64,000 bases of DNA from Symsagittifera roscoffensis (taxonomy: Eukaryota; Xenacoelomorpha; Acoela; Convolutidae), in NCBI RefSeq assembly GCF_963678635.1, contig NC_087069.1, positions 3,980,166 to 4,044,165 of the forward strand, read 5' to 3'. The position numbers and the translations under genes are program-made. A model generated the notes under the pieces. The model was not told the DNA's origin and made no database searches. It saw nothing but the letters and a program-made list of their open reading frames with translations. This document shows positions 1-11,389 of this stretch, one piece after another (position 1 is the first letter of the stretch; every line of letters starts with the position of its first letter).

Positions 1-1869
1 AAGTGGTACTGCGGCTGAAGGTTTTGACAATGCCTCGACTTATTTTTTGACCATAATGGCTAGCGTGGTAGGTTTGGAGTTCGTAGATAGAAGTTCGACT
101 CCTGTAAGTGATAGTTCGGCTGAATTTTTTGACAACGCCCCGACTCATTTTTCGACCATTATGGCTAGCGTGGTAGGTTTGCAGGTCGTAGATAAGAGTT
201 CGACCCCCCGTAAGTGGTACTGCGGCTGAAGGTTTTGACAATGCCTCGACTTATTTTTCTACCATAATGGCTAGCATGGTAGGTTTGGAGGTCGTAGATA
301 AGAGTTCGACTCCTATAAGTGGTAATTCGGCTGAAATTTTGGACAATGCCTCGACTTATTTTTCGACCATAATGGCTAGCATGGTAGGTTTGGAGGTCTT
401 AGATAAGAGTTCGACTCCTATAAGTGGTGATTCGGCTGAATTTTTTGACAACGCCCTGACTCATTTTTCGACCATTATGGCTAGCGTGGTAGGTTTGTAG
501 GTGGTAGATAAGAGTTCGACCCCCCGTAAGTGGTACTGCGGCTGAAGGTTTTGACAATGCCTCGACTTATTTTTCGACCATAATGGCTAGAGTGGTAGGT
601 TTGGAGGTCGTAGATAAGAGTTCGATTCCTATAAGTGGTAATTCGGCTGAATTTTTGACAATGCCCCGACTCATTTTTCGACCATTATGGATATCGGGGT
701 AGATTTATGAGGTTGTAGACAAGAGTTTAACTCCCCGTACCATAAGTGGTAATGCGGCTGAATTTTTTGACAATGCCCCGACTTTTTTTGACCATTATGG
801 CTAGCGTGGTAGGTTTGGAGGTCGTAGATAAGAGTTCGATCCCCCGAAAGTGGTAATGCGGCTGAAGGTTTTGTCAAGGCCTCGACTTATTTTTCGACCA
901 AAATGGATATCGTGGTAGATTTATGAGGTCGTAGACAAGAGTTCCACTCCCCGTAATTGGTAACGCGGCTGAGTTTTTTGACAATGCCTCGGCTTATTTT
1001 TCGACCATAATGGCTAGCATGGTAGTTTTGGAGGTAGTAGATAAGAGTTCGATCCCCCGTAAGTATCAATGCGGCTGAAGGATTTGACAAGGCCTCGACC
1101 TATTTTTCGACCATAAGGGATATCGTGGTAGATCTTTGAGGTCGTAGACAAGAGTTCGACTCCTATAAGTGGTAATTCGGCTGAATTTTTTGACAATGCC
1201 CCGACTTTTTTTGACCATTATGGGCTAGCGTGGTAGGTTCGGAGGTCGTAGATAAGAGTTCGATCCCCCTTAAGTGGTAATGCGGCTGAAGGTTTTGACA
1301 AGGCCTCGACTTATTTTTCGACCATAATGGCTGGCGTGGTAGGTTTGGAGGTCGTAGATAAGATTTCGATCCCCCGTAAGTGGTAATGCGGCTGAAGGTT
1401 TTGACAAGGCCTCGACTTATTTTTCGACCATAATGGCTAGCGTGGTAGGTTTGGAGGTCGTAGATAGAAGTTCGACTCCTGTAAGTGATAGTTCGGCTGA
1501 ATCTTTTGACAACGCCCCGACTCATTTTTTCGACCATAATGGCTAGCGTGGTATGTTTGGAGGTCGTAGATAAGAGTTCGATTCCTATAAGTGGTAATTC
1601 GGCTGAATTTTCTGACAATGCCCCGACTCATTTTTCTACCATAATGGATATCATGGTAGATTTATGAGGTCGTAGACAGGATTTTGACTCCCCGTACCAT
1701 AAGTGGTAATGCGGCTGAATTTTTTGACAATGCCCCGACTTTTTTTGACCATTATGGCTAGCGTGGTAGGTTTGGAGGTCGTAGATAAGAGTTTGAGCCC
1801 CCGTAAGTGGTAATGCGGCTGAAAGTTTTGACAAGGCCTCGACCTATTTTTCGACCATAATGGCTAGCG

Positions 1870-2931
1870 TGGTAGGTTTGGAGGTCGTAGATAGAAGTTC
1901 GACTCCTGTAAGTGATAATTCGGCTAAATCTTTTGACAACACCCCGACTCATTTTTTCGATCAAAATGGCTAGCGTGGTAGGTGCGGAGGTCGCAGATAA
2001 GAGTTCGATTCCTATAAGTGATAGTTCGGCTGAGTTTTTTGACAACACCCCGACTCATTTTTTTGAACATAATGGCTAGCGTGGTAGGTTTGGAGGTCGT
2101 AGATAAGAGTTTGAGCCCCCGTAAGTGATAATTCGGCTAAATCTTTTGACAACACCCCGACTCATTTTTTCGATCAAAATGGCTAGCGTGGTAGGTGCGG
2201 AGTTCGCAGATAAGAGTTCGATTCCTATAAGTGATAATTCGGCTAAATCTTTTGACAACACCCCGACTCATTTTTTCGATCAAAATGGCTAGCGTGGTAG
2301 GTGCGGAGTTCGCAGATAAGAGTTCGATTCCTATAAGTGATAGTTCGGCTGAGTTTTTTGACAACACCCCGACTCATTTTTTCGACCATAATGGCTAGCG
2401 TGGTAGGTTTGGAGGTCGTAGATAGAAGTTCGACTCCTGTAAGTGATAATTCGGCTAAATCTTTTGACAACACCCCGACTCATTTTTTCGATCAAAATGG
2501 CTAGCGTGGTAGGTGCGGAGGTCGCAGATAAGAGTTCGATTCCTATAAGTGATAGTTCGGCTGAGTTTTTTGACAACACCCCGACTCATTTTTTTGAACA
2601 TAATGGCTAGCGTGGTAGGTTTGGAGGTCGTAGATAAGAGTTTGAGCCCCCGTAAGTGATAATTCGGCTAAATCTTTTGACAACACCCCGACTCATTTTT
2701 TCGATCAAAATGGCTAGCGTGGTAGGTGCGGAGTTCGCAGATAAGAGTTCGATTCCTATAAGTGATAATTCGGCTAAATCTTTTGACAACACCCCGACTC
2801 ATTTTTTCGATCAAAATGGCTAGCGTGGTAGGTGCGGAGTTCGCAGATAAGAGTTCGATTCCTATAAGTGATAGTTCGGCTGAGTTTTTTGACAACACCC
2901 CGACTCATTTTTTCGAACATAATGGCTAGCG
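1870..2931 (+). repeat. 531-bp pentamer HOR, two copies
   Basis: The marker ATAGAAGTTC at 1,891 recurs at 2,422, a shift of 531 bp or five monomers. Copy 1 is about 1,870-2,400 and copy 2 about 2,401-2,931. Both carry runs of the GGTGCGGAG(T/G)TCGCAGATAAG variant, and at the end of each pentamer the order of variants is the same. The copies differ at only a few positions, so this is a recent tandem duplication. Confidence 0.88.
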
Positions 2932-3435
2932 TGGTAGGTTTGGAGTTCGTAGATAGAAGTTCGACTCCTGTTAGTGATAGTTCGGCTGAATCTTTTGACA
3001 ACGCCCCGACTCATTTTTTCGACCATATTGGCTAGCGTGGTAGGTTTGGAGGTCGTAGATAAGAGTTCGATTCCTATAAGTGGTAATTTGGCTGAATTTT
3101 CTGACAATGACCCGACTCATTTTTCGACCATAATGGATATCGTGGTAGATTTATGAGGTCGTAGACAGGAGTTTGACTACCCGTACCTTAAGTGGTAATG
3201 CGGATGAATTTTTTTGACAATGCCCCGACTTTTTTTGACCATTATGGCTAGCGTGGTAGGTTTGGAGGTCGTAGATAAGAGTTCGACTCCCCGTAAGTGG
3301 TTACGCGGCTCAATTGTTTGACGATAACACGACTTATTTTTCGACCGTAATGGCTATCGTGGTAGGTTTGGAGGTTGTAGATAAGAGTTTGACTCTCCGT
3401 AAGTGGTAATGCGGTTGAAGTTTTTTGACAATGCC

Positions 3436-5240
3436 TCGACTTATTACTGAACCATATTGGTTAGCGTGGTAGGTTTAGAGTCGTAGATAAGAGTTCGACT
3501 CCCCGTAAGTGCTAACGCGGCTGAGTTTTTTGACAATGCCTTGACTTATTTTTCTACCATAACGGCTAGCATGGTAGGTTGGGAGGTCGTAGATAAGAGT
3601 TCGACTCCTATAAGTGGTAATTCGGCTGAATTTTTGGACAATGCCTCGACCTATTTTTCGACCATAATGGCTAGCATGGTAGGTTTGGAGGTCCTAGATA
3701 AGAGTTCGACTCCTATAAATGGTGATTCGGCTGAATTATTTGACAACGCCCTGACTCATTTTTCGACCATTATGGCTAGCGTGGTAGGTTTGGAGGTCGT
3801 AGATAAGAGTTCGACCCCCCGTAAGTGGTACTGCGGCTGAAGGTTTTGACAATGCCTCGACTTATTTTTCGACCATAATGGCTAGCGTGGTAGGTTTGGA
3901 GTTCGTAGATAGAAGTTCGAATCCTGTAAGTGATAGTTCGGCTGAATCTTTTGACAACGCCCCGACTCATTTTTTCGACCATAATGGCTAGAGTGGTAGG
4001 TTTGGAGGTCGTAGATAAGAGTTCGATTCCTTTAAGTGGTAATTCGGCTGAGTTTTTTGACAATGCCCCGACTCATTTTTCGACCATAATGGATATCGTG
4101 GTAGATTTATGAGGTCGTAGACAAGAGTTTGACTCCCCGTACCATAAGTGGTAATGCGGCTGAATTTTTTGACAATGCCCCGACTTTTTTTGACCATTAT
4201 GGCTAGCGTGGTAGGTTTGGAGGTCGTAGATAAGAGTTCGATCACCCGAAAGTGGTAATGCGGCTGAAGATTTTGACAAGGCCTCGACTTATTTTTCGAC
4301 CATAATGGATATCGTGGTAGATTTATGAGGTCGTAGACAAGAGTTCGACTCCCCGTAAGTGGTAACGCGGCTGAGTTTTTTGACAATGCCTCAGCTTATT
4401 ACTGAACCATATTGGTTAGCGTGGTAGGTTTAGAGTAGTAGATAAGAGTTCGACTCCCCGTAATTGCTAACGCGGCTGAGTTTTTTGACAATGCCTTGAC
4501 TTATTTTCTACCATAATGGCTAGCATGGTAGGTTGGGTGGTCGTAGATAAGAGTTCGACTCCTATAAGTGGTAATTCGGCTGAATTTTTGGACAATGCCT
4601 CGACTTATTTTTCGACCATAATGGCTAGCATGGTAGGTTTGGAGGTCCTAGATAAGAGTTCGACTCCTATAAATGGTGATTCGGCTGAATTATTTGACAA
4701 CGCCCTGACTCATTTTTCGACCATTATGGCTAGCGTGGTAGGTTTGGAGGTCGTAGATAAGAGTTCGACCCCCTGTAAGTGGTACTGCGGCTGAAGGTTT
4801 TGAAAATGCCTCGACTTATTTTTCGACCATAATGGCTAGCGTGGTAGGTTTGGAGTTCGTAGATAGAAGTTCGATTCCTTTAAGTGGTAATTCGGCTGAA
4901 TTTTTTGACAATGCCCCGACTCATTTTTCGACCATAATGGATATCGTGGTAGATTTATGAGGTCGTAGACAAGAGTTTGACTCCCCGTACCATAAGTGGT
5001 AATGCGGCTGAATTTTTTGACAATGCCCCGACTTTTTTTGACCATTATGGCTAGCGTGGTAGGTTTGGAGGTCGTAGATAAGAGTTCGATCCCCCGAAAG
5101 TGGTAATGCGGCTGAAGGTTTTGACAAAGCCTCGACTTATTTTTCGACCATAATGGATATCGTGGTAGATTTATGAGGTCGTAGAAAAGAGTTCGACTCC
5201 CCGTAAGTGGTAATGCGGCTGAGTTTTTTGACAATGCCTC
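3436..5240 (+). repeat. 954-bp nonamer duplication with an internal 848-bp register
   Basis: The unusual TTATTACTGAACC is at 3,441 and again at 4,396; matching sequence then runs on with a shift of 954-955 bp (nine monomers). Near 4,870 the second copy skips one monomer, and from there to about 5,238 it matches 4,030-4,390 at a shift of 848 bp (eight monomers). The switch of register inside a single duplication is the expected trace of unequal crossing over or loss of one monomer. Confidence 0.86.
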
Positions 5241-5640
5241 GGCTTATTTTTCGACCATAATGGCTAGCATGGTAGGTTTGGAGGTCGTAGATAAGAGTTC
5301 GATCCGCCGTAAGTGGTAATGCGGCTGAAGGTTTTGACAAGGCCTCGACCTATTTTTCGACCATAATGGATATCGTGGTAGATCTTTGAGGTCGTAGACA
5401 AGAGTTCGACTCCTATAAGTGGTAATTCGGCTGAATTTTTTTGACAATGCCCCGACTTTTTTTGATCATTATGGCTAGCGTGGTAGGTTTGGAGGTCGTA
5501 GATAAGAGTTCGATCCCCCGAAAGTGGTAATGCGGCTGAAGGTTTTGACAAGGCCTCGACTTATTTTTCGATCATGATGGATATCGTGGTAGATTTATGA
5601 GGTCGTAGACAAGAGTTCGACTCCCCGTAAGTGGTAACAC

Positions 5641-7741
5641 GGCTGAGTTTTTTGACAATGCCTCGGCTTATTATTCGACCATAATGGCTAGCATGGTAGG
5701 TTTGGAGGTCGTAGATAAGAGTTCGAAAGTGGTAATGCGGCTGAAGGTTTTGACAAGGCCTCGACCTATTTTTCGACCATAATGGATATCGTGGTAGATC
5801 TTTGAGGTCGTAGACAAGAGTTCGACTCCTATGAGTGGTAATTCGGCTGAATTTTTTTGACAATGCCCCGACTTTTTTTTGACCATTATGGCTAGCGTGG
5901 TAGGTTTGGAGGTCGTAGATAAGAGTTCGATCCCCCGTAAGTGGTAATGCGGCTGAAGGTTTTGACAAGGCCTCGACTTATTTTTCGACCATAATGGCTA
6001 GCGTGGTAGGTTTGGAGGTCGTAGATAAGAGTTCGATCCCCCGTAAGTGGTAATGCGGCTGAAGGTTTTGACAAGGCCTCGACTTATTTTTCGACCATAA
6101 TGGCTAGCGTGGTAGGTTTGGAGGTCGTAGATAGAAGTTCGACTCCTGTAAGTGATAGTTCGGCTGAATTTTTTGACAACGCCCCGACGCATTTTTTCGA
6201 CCATAATGGCTAGCGTGGTAGGTTTGGAGGTCGTAGATAAGAGTTCGATTCCTATAAGTGGTATTTCGGCTGAATTTTCTGACAATGCCACGACTCATTT
6301 TTCGACCATAATGGATATCATGGTAGATTTATGAGGTCGTAGACAGGAGTTTGACTACCCGTACCATAAGTGGTAATGCGGCTGAATTTTTTGACAATGC
6401 CCCGGTTTTTTTTACTATTATGGCTAGCGTGGTAGGTTTGGAGGTCGTAGATAAGAGTTCGATCCCCCGAAAGTGATAGTTCGGCTGAAGGTTTTGACAA
6501 CGCCCCGACGCATTTTTTCGACCATAATGGCTAGCGTGGTAGGTTTGGAGGTCGTAGATAAGAGTTCGATTCCTATAAGTGGTATTTCGGCTGAATTTTC
6601 TGACAATGCCACGACTTATTTTTCGACCATAATGGATATCGTGGTAGATTTATGAGGTCGTAGACAAGAGTTCGACTCCCCGTAAGATGTAACGCGGCTG
6701 AGTTTTTTGACAATGCCTCGGCTTATTTTTCGACCATAATGGCTAGCATGGTAGGTTTGGAGGTCGTAGATAAGAGTTCGATCCCCCGTAAGTGGTAATG
6801 CGGCTGAAGGTTTTGACAAGGCCTCGACCTATTTTTCGACCATAATGGATATCGTGGTAGATCTTTGAGGTCGTAGACAAGAGTTCGACTCCTATAAGTG
6901 GTAATTCGGCTGAGTTTTTTGACAATGCCTCGGCTTATTATTCGACCATAATGGCTAGCATGGTAGGTTTGGAGGTTGTAGATAAGAGTTCGAAAGTGGT
7001 AATGCGGCTGAAGGTTTTGACAAGGCCTCGACCTATTTTTCGACCATAATGGATATCGTGGTAGATCTTTGAGGTCGTAGACAAGAGTTCGACTCCTATG
7101 AGTGGTAATTCGGCTGAATTTTTTTGACAATGCCCCGACTTTTTTTTGACCATTATGGCTAGCGTGGTAGGTTTGGAGGTCGTAGATAAGAGTTCGATCC
7201 CCCGTAAGTGGTAATGCGGCTGAAGGTTTTGACAAGGCCTCGACTTATTTTTCGACCATAATGGCTAGCGTGGTAGGTTTGGAGGTCGTAGATAAGAGTT
7301 CGATCCCCCGTAAGTGGTAATGCGGCTGAAGGTTTTGACAAGGCCTCGACTTATTTTTCGACCATAATGGCTAGCGTGGTAGGTTTGGAGGTCGTAGATA
7401 GAAGTTCGACTCCTGTAAGTGATAGTTCGGCTGAATTTTTTGACAACGCCCCGACGCATTTTTTCGACCATAATGGCTAGCGTGGTAGGTTTGGAGGTCG
7501 TAGATAAGAGTTCGATTCCTATAAGTGGTATTTCGGCTGAATTTTCTGACAATGCCACGACTCATTTTTCGACCATAATGGATATCATGGTAGATTTATG
7601 AGGTCGTAGACAGGAGTTTGACTACCCGTACCATAAGTGGTAATGCGGCTGAATTTTTTGACAATGCCCCGGTTTTTTTTACTATTATGGCTAGCGTGGT
7701 AGGTTTGGAGGTCGTAGATAAGAGTTCGATCCCCCGAAAGT
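5641..7741 (+). repeat. 1,267-bp dodecamer HOR, one full and one partial copy
   Basis: About 830 bp at 5,641-6,474 is repeated almost identically at 6,908-7,741, a shift of 1,267 bp or twelve monomers. Both copies include the same short monomer in which GTTCGAAAGTGG replaces the normal GTTCGAnCCCCnGTAAGTGG. The sequence between the copies (6,475-6,907) instead matches sequence 1,161 bp further on (eleven monomers), from about 6,620 against 7,781, so two overlapping duplications are superimposed. Confidence 0.88.
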
Positions 7742-8640
7742 GGTAATGCGGCTGAAGGTTTTGACAAGGCCTCGACTTATTTTTCGACCATAATGGATAT
7801 CGTGGTAGATTTATGAGGTCGTAGACAAGAGTTCGACTCCCCGTAAGATGTAACGCGGCTGAGTTTTTTGACAATGCCTCGGCTTATTTTTCGACCATAA
7901 TGGCTAGCATGGTAGGTTTTGAGGTCGTAGATAAGAGTTCGATCCCCCGTAAGTGGTAATGCGGCTGAAGGTTTTGACAAGGCCTCGACCTATTTTTCGA
8001 CCATAATGGATATCGTGGTAGATCTTTGAGGTCGTAGACAAGAGTTCGACTCCTATAAGTGGTAATTCGGCTGAATTTTTTTGACAATGCCCCGACTTTT
8101 TTTGACCATTATGGCTAGCACGGTAGGTTTGGAGGTCGTAGATAAGAGTTCGATCCCCCGTAAGTGGTAATGCGGCTGAAGGTTTTGACAAGGCCTCGAC
8201 TTATTGTTCGACCATAATGGCTAGCGTGGTAGGTTTGGAGGTCGTAGATAAGAGTTCGATCCCCCGTAAGTGGTAATGCGGCTGAAGGTTTTGACAAAGC
8301 CTCGACTTATTTTTCGACCATAATGGCTAGCGTGGTAGGTTTGGAGGTCGTAGATAGAAGTTCGACTCCTGTAAGTGATACTTCGGCTGAATCTTTTGAC
8401 AACGCCTCGACTCATTTTTTCGACCATAATGGCTAGCGTGGTAGGTTTGGAGGTCGTAGATAAGAGTTCGATTCCTATAAGTGGTATTTCGGCTAAATTT
8501 TCTGACAATGCCCCGACTCAATTTTCGACCATAATGGATATCATGGTAGATTTATGAGGTCGTAGACAGGAGTTCGACTCCCCGTACCATAAGTGGTAAT
8601 GCGGCTGAATTTTTTGACAATGCCCCGACTTTTTTTGACC

Positions 8641-10050
8641 ATTATGGCTAGCGTGGTAGGTTTGGAGGTCGTAAATAAGAGTTCGAGCCCCCGTAAGTGG
8701 TAATGCGGCTGAAGGTTTTGACAAGGCCTCGACTTATTTTTCGACCATAATGGCTAGCGTGGTAGGTTTGGAGGTCGTAGATAGAAGTTCGACTCCTGTA
8801 AGTGATAATTCGGCTAAATCTTTTGACAACACCCCGACTCATTTTTTCGATCATAATGGCTAGCGTGGTAGGTTTGGAGGTCGCAGATAAGAGTTCGATT
8901 CCTATAAGTGATAGTTCGGCTGAATCTTTTGACAACGCCCCGACTCATTTTTTTGACCATAATGGCTAGGGTGGTAGGTTTGGAGGTCGTAGATAAGAGT
9001 TCGATTCCTATAAGTGGTAATTCGGCTGAATTTTCTGACAATGCCCCGACTCATTTTTCGACCATAATGAATATCGTGGTAGATTTATGAGGTCGTAGAT
9101 AGGAGTTTGACTCCCCGTACCTTAAGTGGTAATGCGGCTGAATTTTTTTGACAATGCCCCGACTTTTTTTGACCATTATGGCTAGCGTGGTAGGTTTGGA
9201 GGTCGTAGATAAGAGTTCGATCCCCCGTAAGTGGTAATGCGGCTGAAGGTTTTGACAAGGCCTCGAGTTATTTTTCGACCATAACGCCTAGCGTGGTAGG
9301 TTTGGAGGTCGTAGATAGAAGTTAGACTCCTGTATGTGATAATTCGGCTAAATCTTTTGACAACGCCCCGAATCATTTTTTCGATCATAATGGCTAGCGT
9401 GGTAGGTTTGGAGGTCGTAGATAGAAGTTCGACTCCTGTAAGTGATAGTTCGGCTGAATCTTTTGACAACGCCCCGACTCATTTTTTTGACCATAATGGC
9501 TAGCGTGGTAGGTTTGGAGGTCGTAGATAAGAGTTCGATTCCTATAAGTGGTAATTCGGCTGAATTTTCTGACAATGCCCCGACTCATTTTTCGACCATA
9601 TTGGTTATCGTGGTAAATTTATGAGGTCGTAGACAGGAGTTTGACTCCCCGTACCATAAGTGGTAATGCGGCTGAATTTTTTTGACAATGCCCCGACTTT
9701 TGTGACCATTATGGCTAGCGTGGTAGGTTTGGAGGTCGTAGATAAGAGTTCGATCCCCCGTAAGTGGTAATGCGGCTGAAGGTTTTGACAAGGCCTCGAC
9801 TTATTTTTCGACCATAATGGCTAGCGTGGTAGGTTTGGAGGTCGTAGATAGAAGTTCGACTCATGTAAGTGATAATTCGGCTAAACCTCTTGACAAAGCC
9901 CCGACTCATTTTTTCGATCATAATGGCTAGCGTGGTAGGTTTGGAGGTCGTAGATAAGAGTTCGATTCCTATAAGTGGTAATTCGGCTGAATTTTTTGAC
10001 AATGCCCCGACACATTTTTCTATCATGATGGATATCGTGGTAGGTTTATG
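8641..10050 (+). repeat. 534-bp pentamer HOR, about 2.6 copies
   Basis: The ATTATGGCTAG junction after a shortened CGACTTT(T) end occurs at 8,641, 9,175 and 9,708, shifts of 534 and 533 bp or five monomers. Copies 1 and 2 are complete; copy 3 runs out near 10,050 at the edge of block A. Divergence between the copies is visibly higher than in the HORs of blocks E and G. Confidence 0.82.
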
Positions 10051-10583
10051 AGGTCGTAGATTAGAGTTTGACTCCCCGTAAGCGGTAAAGCGGCTGAATT
10101 TTTTGGGAATGCCCGACTTCTTTTTCGACCATAATGGCTAGCGTGGTAGGTTTGGAGCTCGTAGATAAGAGTTCGACTCCCCGTATGTGGTTACGCCGCT
10201 GCATTTTTTGACAATAACTCGACTTATTTTTCGACCATAATGGCTAGCATGGTAGGTTTGGAGGTCGTAGATAAAAGTTCGACTCCTATCAGTGGTAATT
10301 CGGCTGAAATTTTTGACCATAATGGCTATCGTGGTAGGTTTGGAGGTCGTAGATAAGAGTTCGACTCCTATAAGTGGTAATTAAGTTTATTTTTTTGACA
10401 ATGCCCCAACTCATTTTTCGACCATAATTGATATCGTGGTAGTATGGAGGTCGTAGATTAGAGTTTGAGTCCCCATAAGTGGTAATGCGACTGAAGTTTT
10501 TGACATTGTCCCGACTTATTTTTTGACCATAATGGCTAGTGTAGTAGCTTTGGAGGTCGTAGATAGAATTTACGGTTGAAAAT

Positions 10584-10647
10584 TTACGATCTTCGAAGCT
10601 ACCACGATAGCCATTTATGGCTATCGTGGTAGGTTTGAAGGTCGTAA
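10584..10647. repeat. Palindrome 1 (64 bp, 31-bp arms)
   Basis: Left arm starting TTACGATCTTCGAAG meets a right arm ending GAAGGTCGTAA around the centre CCATTTATGG. I count three mismatches between the 31-bp arms. The left arm is a satellite fragment in inverted orientation; the right arm is the start of a normal monomer. Confidence 0.9.
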
Positions 10648-10930
10648 TTAGAGTTCGAATCCCCGTAAGTGGTAATGCGGCTGAAATTTTGACAATGCCC
10701 CGACTTATTTTTTGACCATAATGGCTAGCGTGGTAGGTTTGGAGTCGTAGATAAGTGTTCGACTCCCCGTAAGTGGTAATGCGGCTGAATTGTTTGACGA
10801 TGCCCCGACTTATTTTTCAATCATAATGGCTAGCGTGGTACGTTTGGAGGTTGTAGATACTAGTTCTACTCCCCGTAAGGGGTATTGCGGCTGGAATTTT
10901 TGACGATGCCCCGACTTATTTTTCAACCAT

Positions 10931-10972
10931 AATAGCTAGCGTGGTCAAAAATGGCTAGCGTGGTTATTTTCC
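10931..10972 (+). repeat. Local scrambled duplication in one monomer
   Basis: TAGCTAGCGTGGT (from 10,933) is followed by CAAAA, then a second ATGGCTAGCGTGGT at 10,951-10,964, then TATTTTCC not found in other monomers, before normal sequence resumes with GTTTGGAGG. The net gain of roughly 24 bp accounts for the odd 742-bp distance between palindromes 1 and 2. Confidence 0.85.
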
Positions 10973-11325
10973 GTTTGGAGGTTGAAGATACTAGTTCTAC
11001 TCCCCGTAAGGGGTATTGCGACTGAATTTTTTGACGATGCCCCGACTTATTTTTCGACCATAATAGCTAGCGGGGTACGTTTGGAGGTCGTAGATACTAG
11101 TTCGAATCCCCGTAAGTGACAATGCGGCTGGAGTTTTTGACGATGACCCGACCTATTTTTCGACCATAATGGCTAGCGTGGTAGGTTTGGAAATCCTAGA
11201 CAAGAGTTCGACTCATATAAGTGGTAATTCGGCTGAATTTTTTGACAATACCCCGACTCATTTTTCGACCATAATGGATATCGTGGTAGGTTTGGAGGTC
11301 GTAGATAGAATTTACGGTCGAAAAT

Positions 11326-11389
11326 TTACGATCTTCGAAGCTACCACGATAGCCATTTATGGCTATCGTGGTAGGTTTGAAGGTCGTAA
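11326..11389. repeat. Palindrome 2 (64 bp, 31-bp arms)
   Basis: Same left arm variant as palindrome 1 (TTACGATCTTCGAAG), with three arm mismatches and centre CCATTTATGG. It lies 742 bp after palindrome 1 and its flanking monomers match those of palindrome 1, so the two are copies of one duplicated segment. Confidence 0.9.

Larger units (their letters stand above)
1..10075 (+). repeat. Satellite block A (mixed subtypes)
   Basis: This block interleaves at least four monomer subtypes. One has CTCCTATAAGTGG followed by AATTCGGCTG. One has GATCCCCCGTAAG followed by GAAGGTTTTGACAAGG. One has GATATCGTGGTAGATTTATG in place of GCTAGCGTGGTAGGTTTGG. One carries a 5-bp insertion giving CCCGTACCATAAGTGG, paired with a shortened CGACTTTTTTTGACC end. 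The subtypes recur in a semi-regular order and form several short HORs, annotated separately. The block ends near 10,075, where the last GGTTTATGAGG monomer occurs. Confidence 0.85.
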
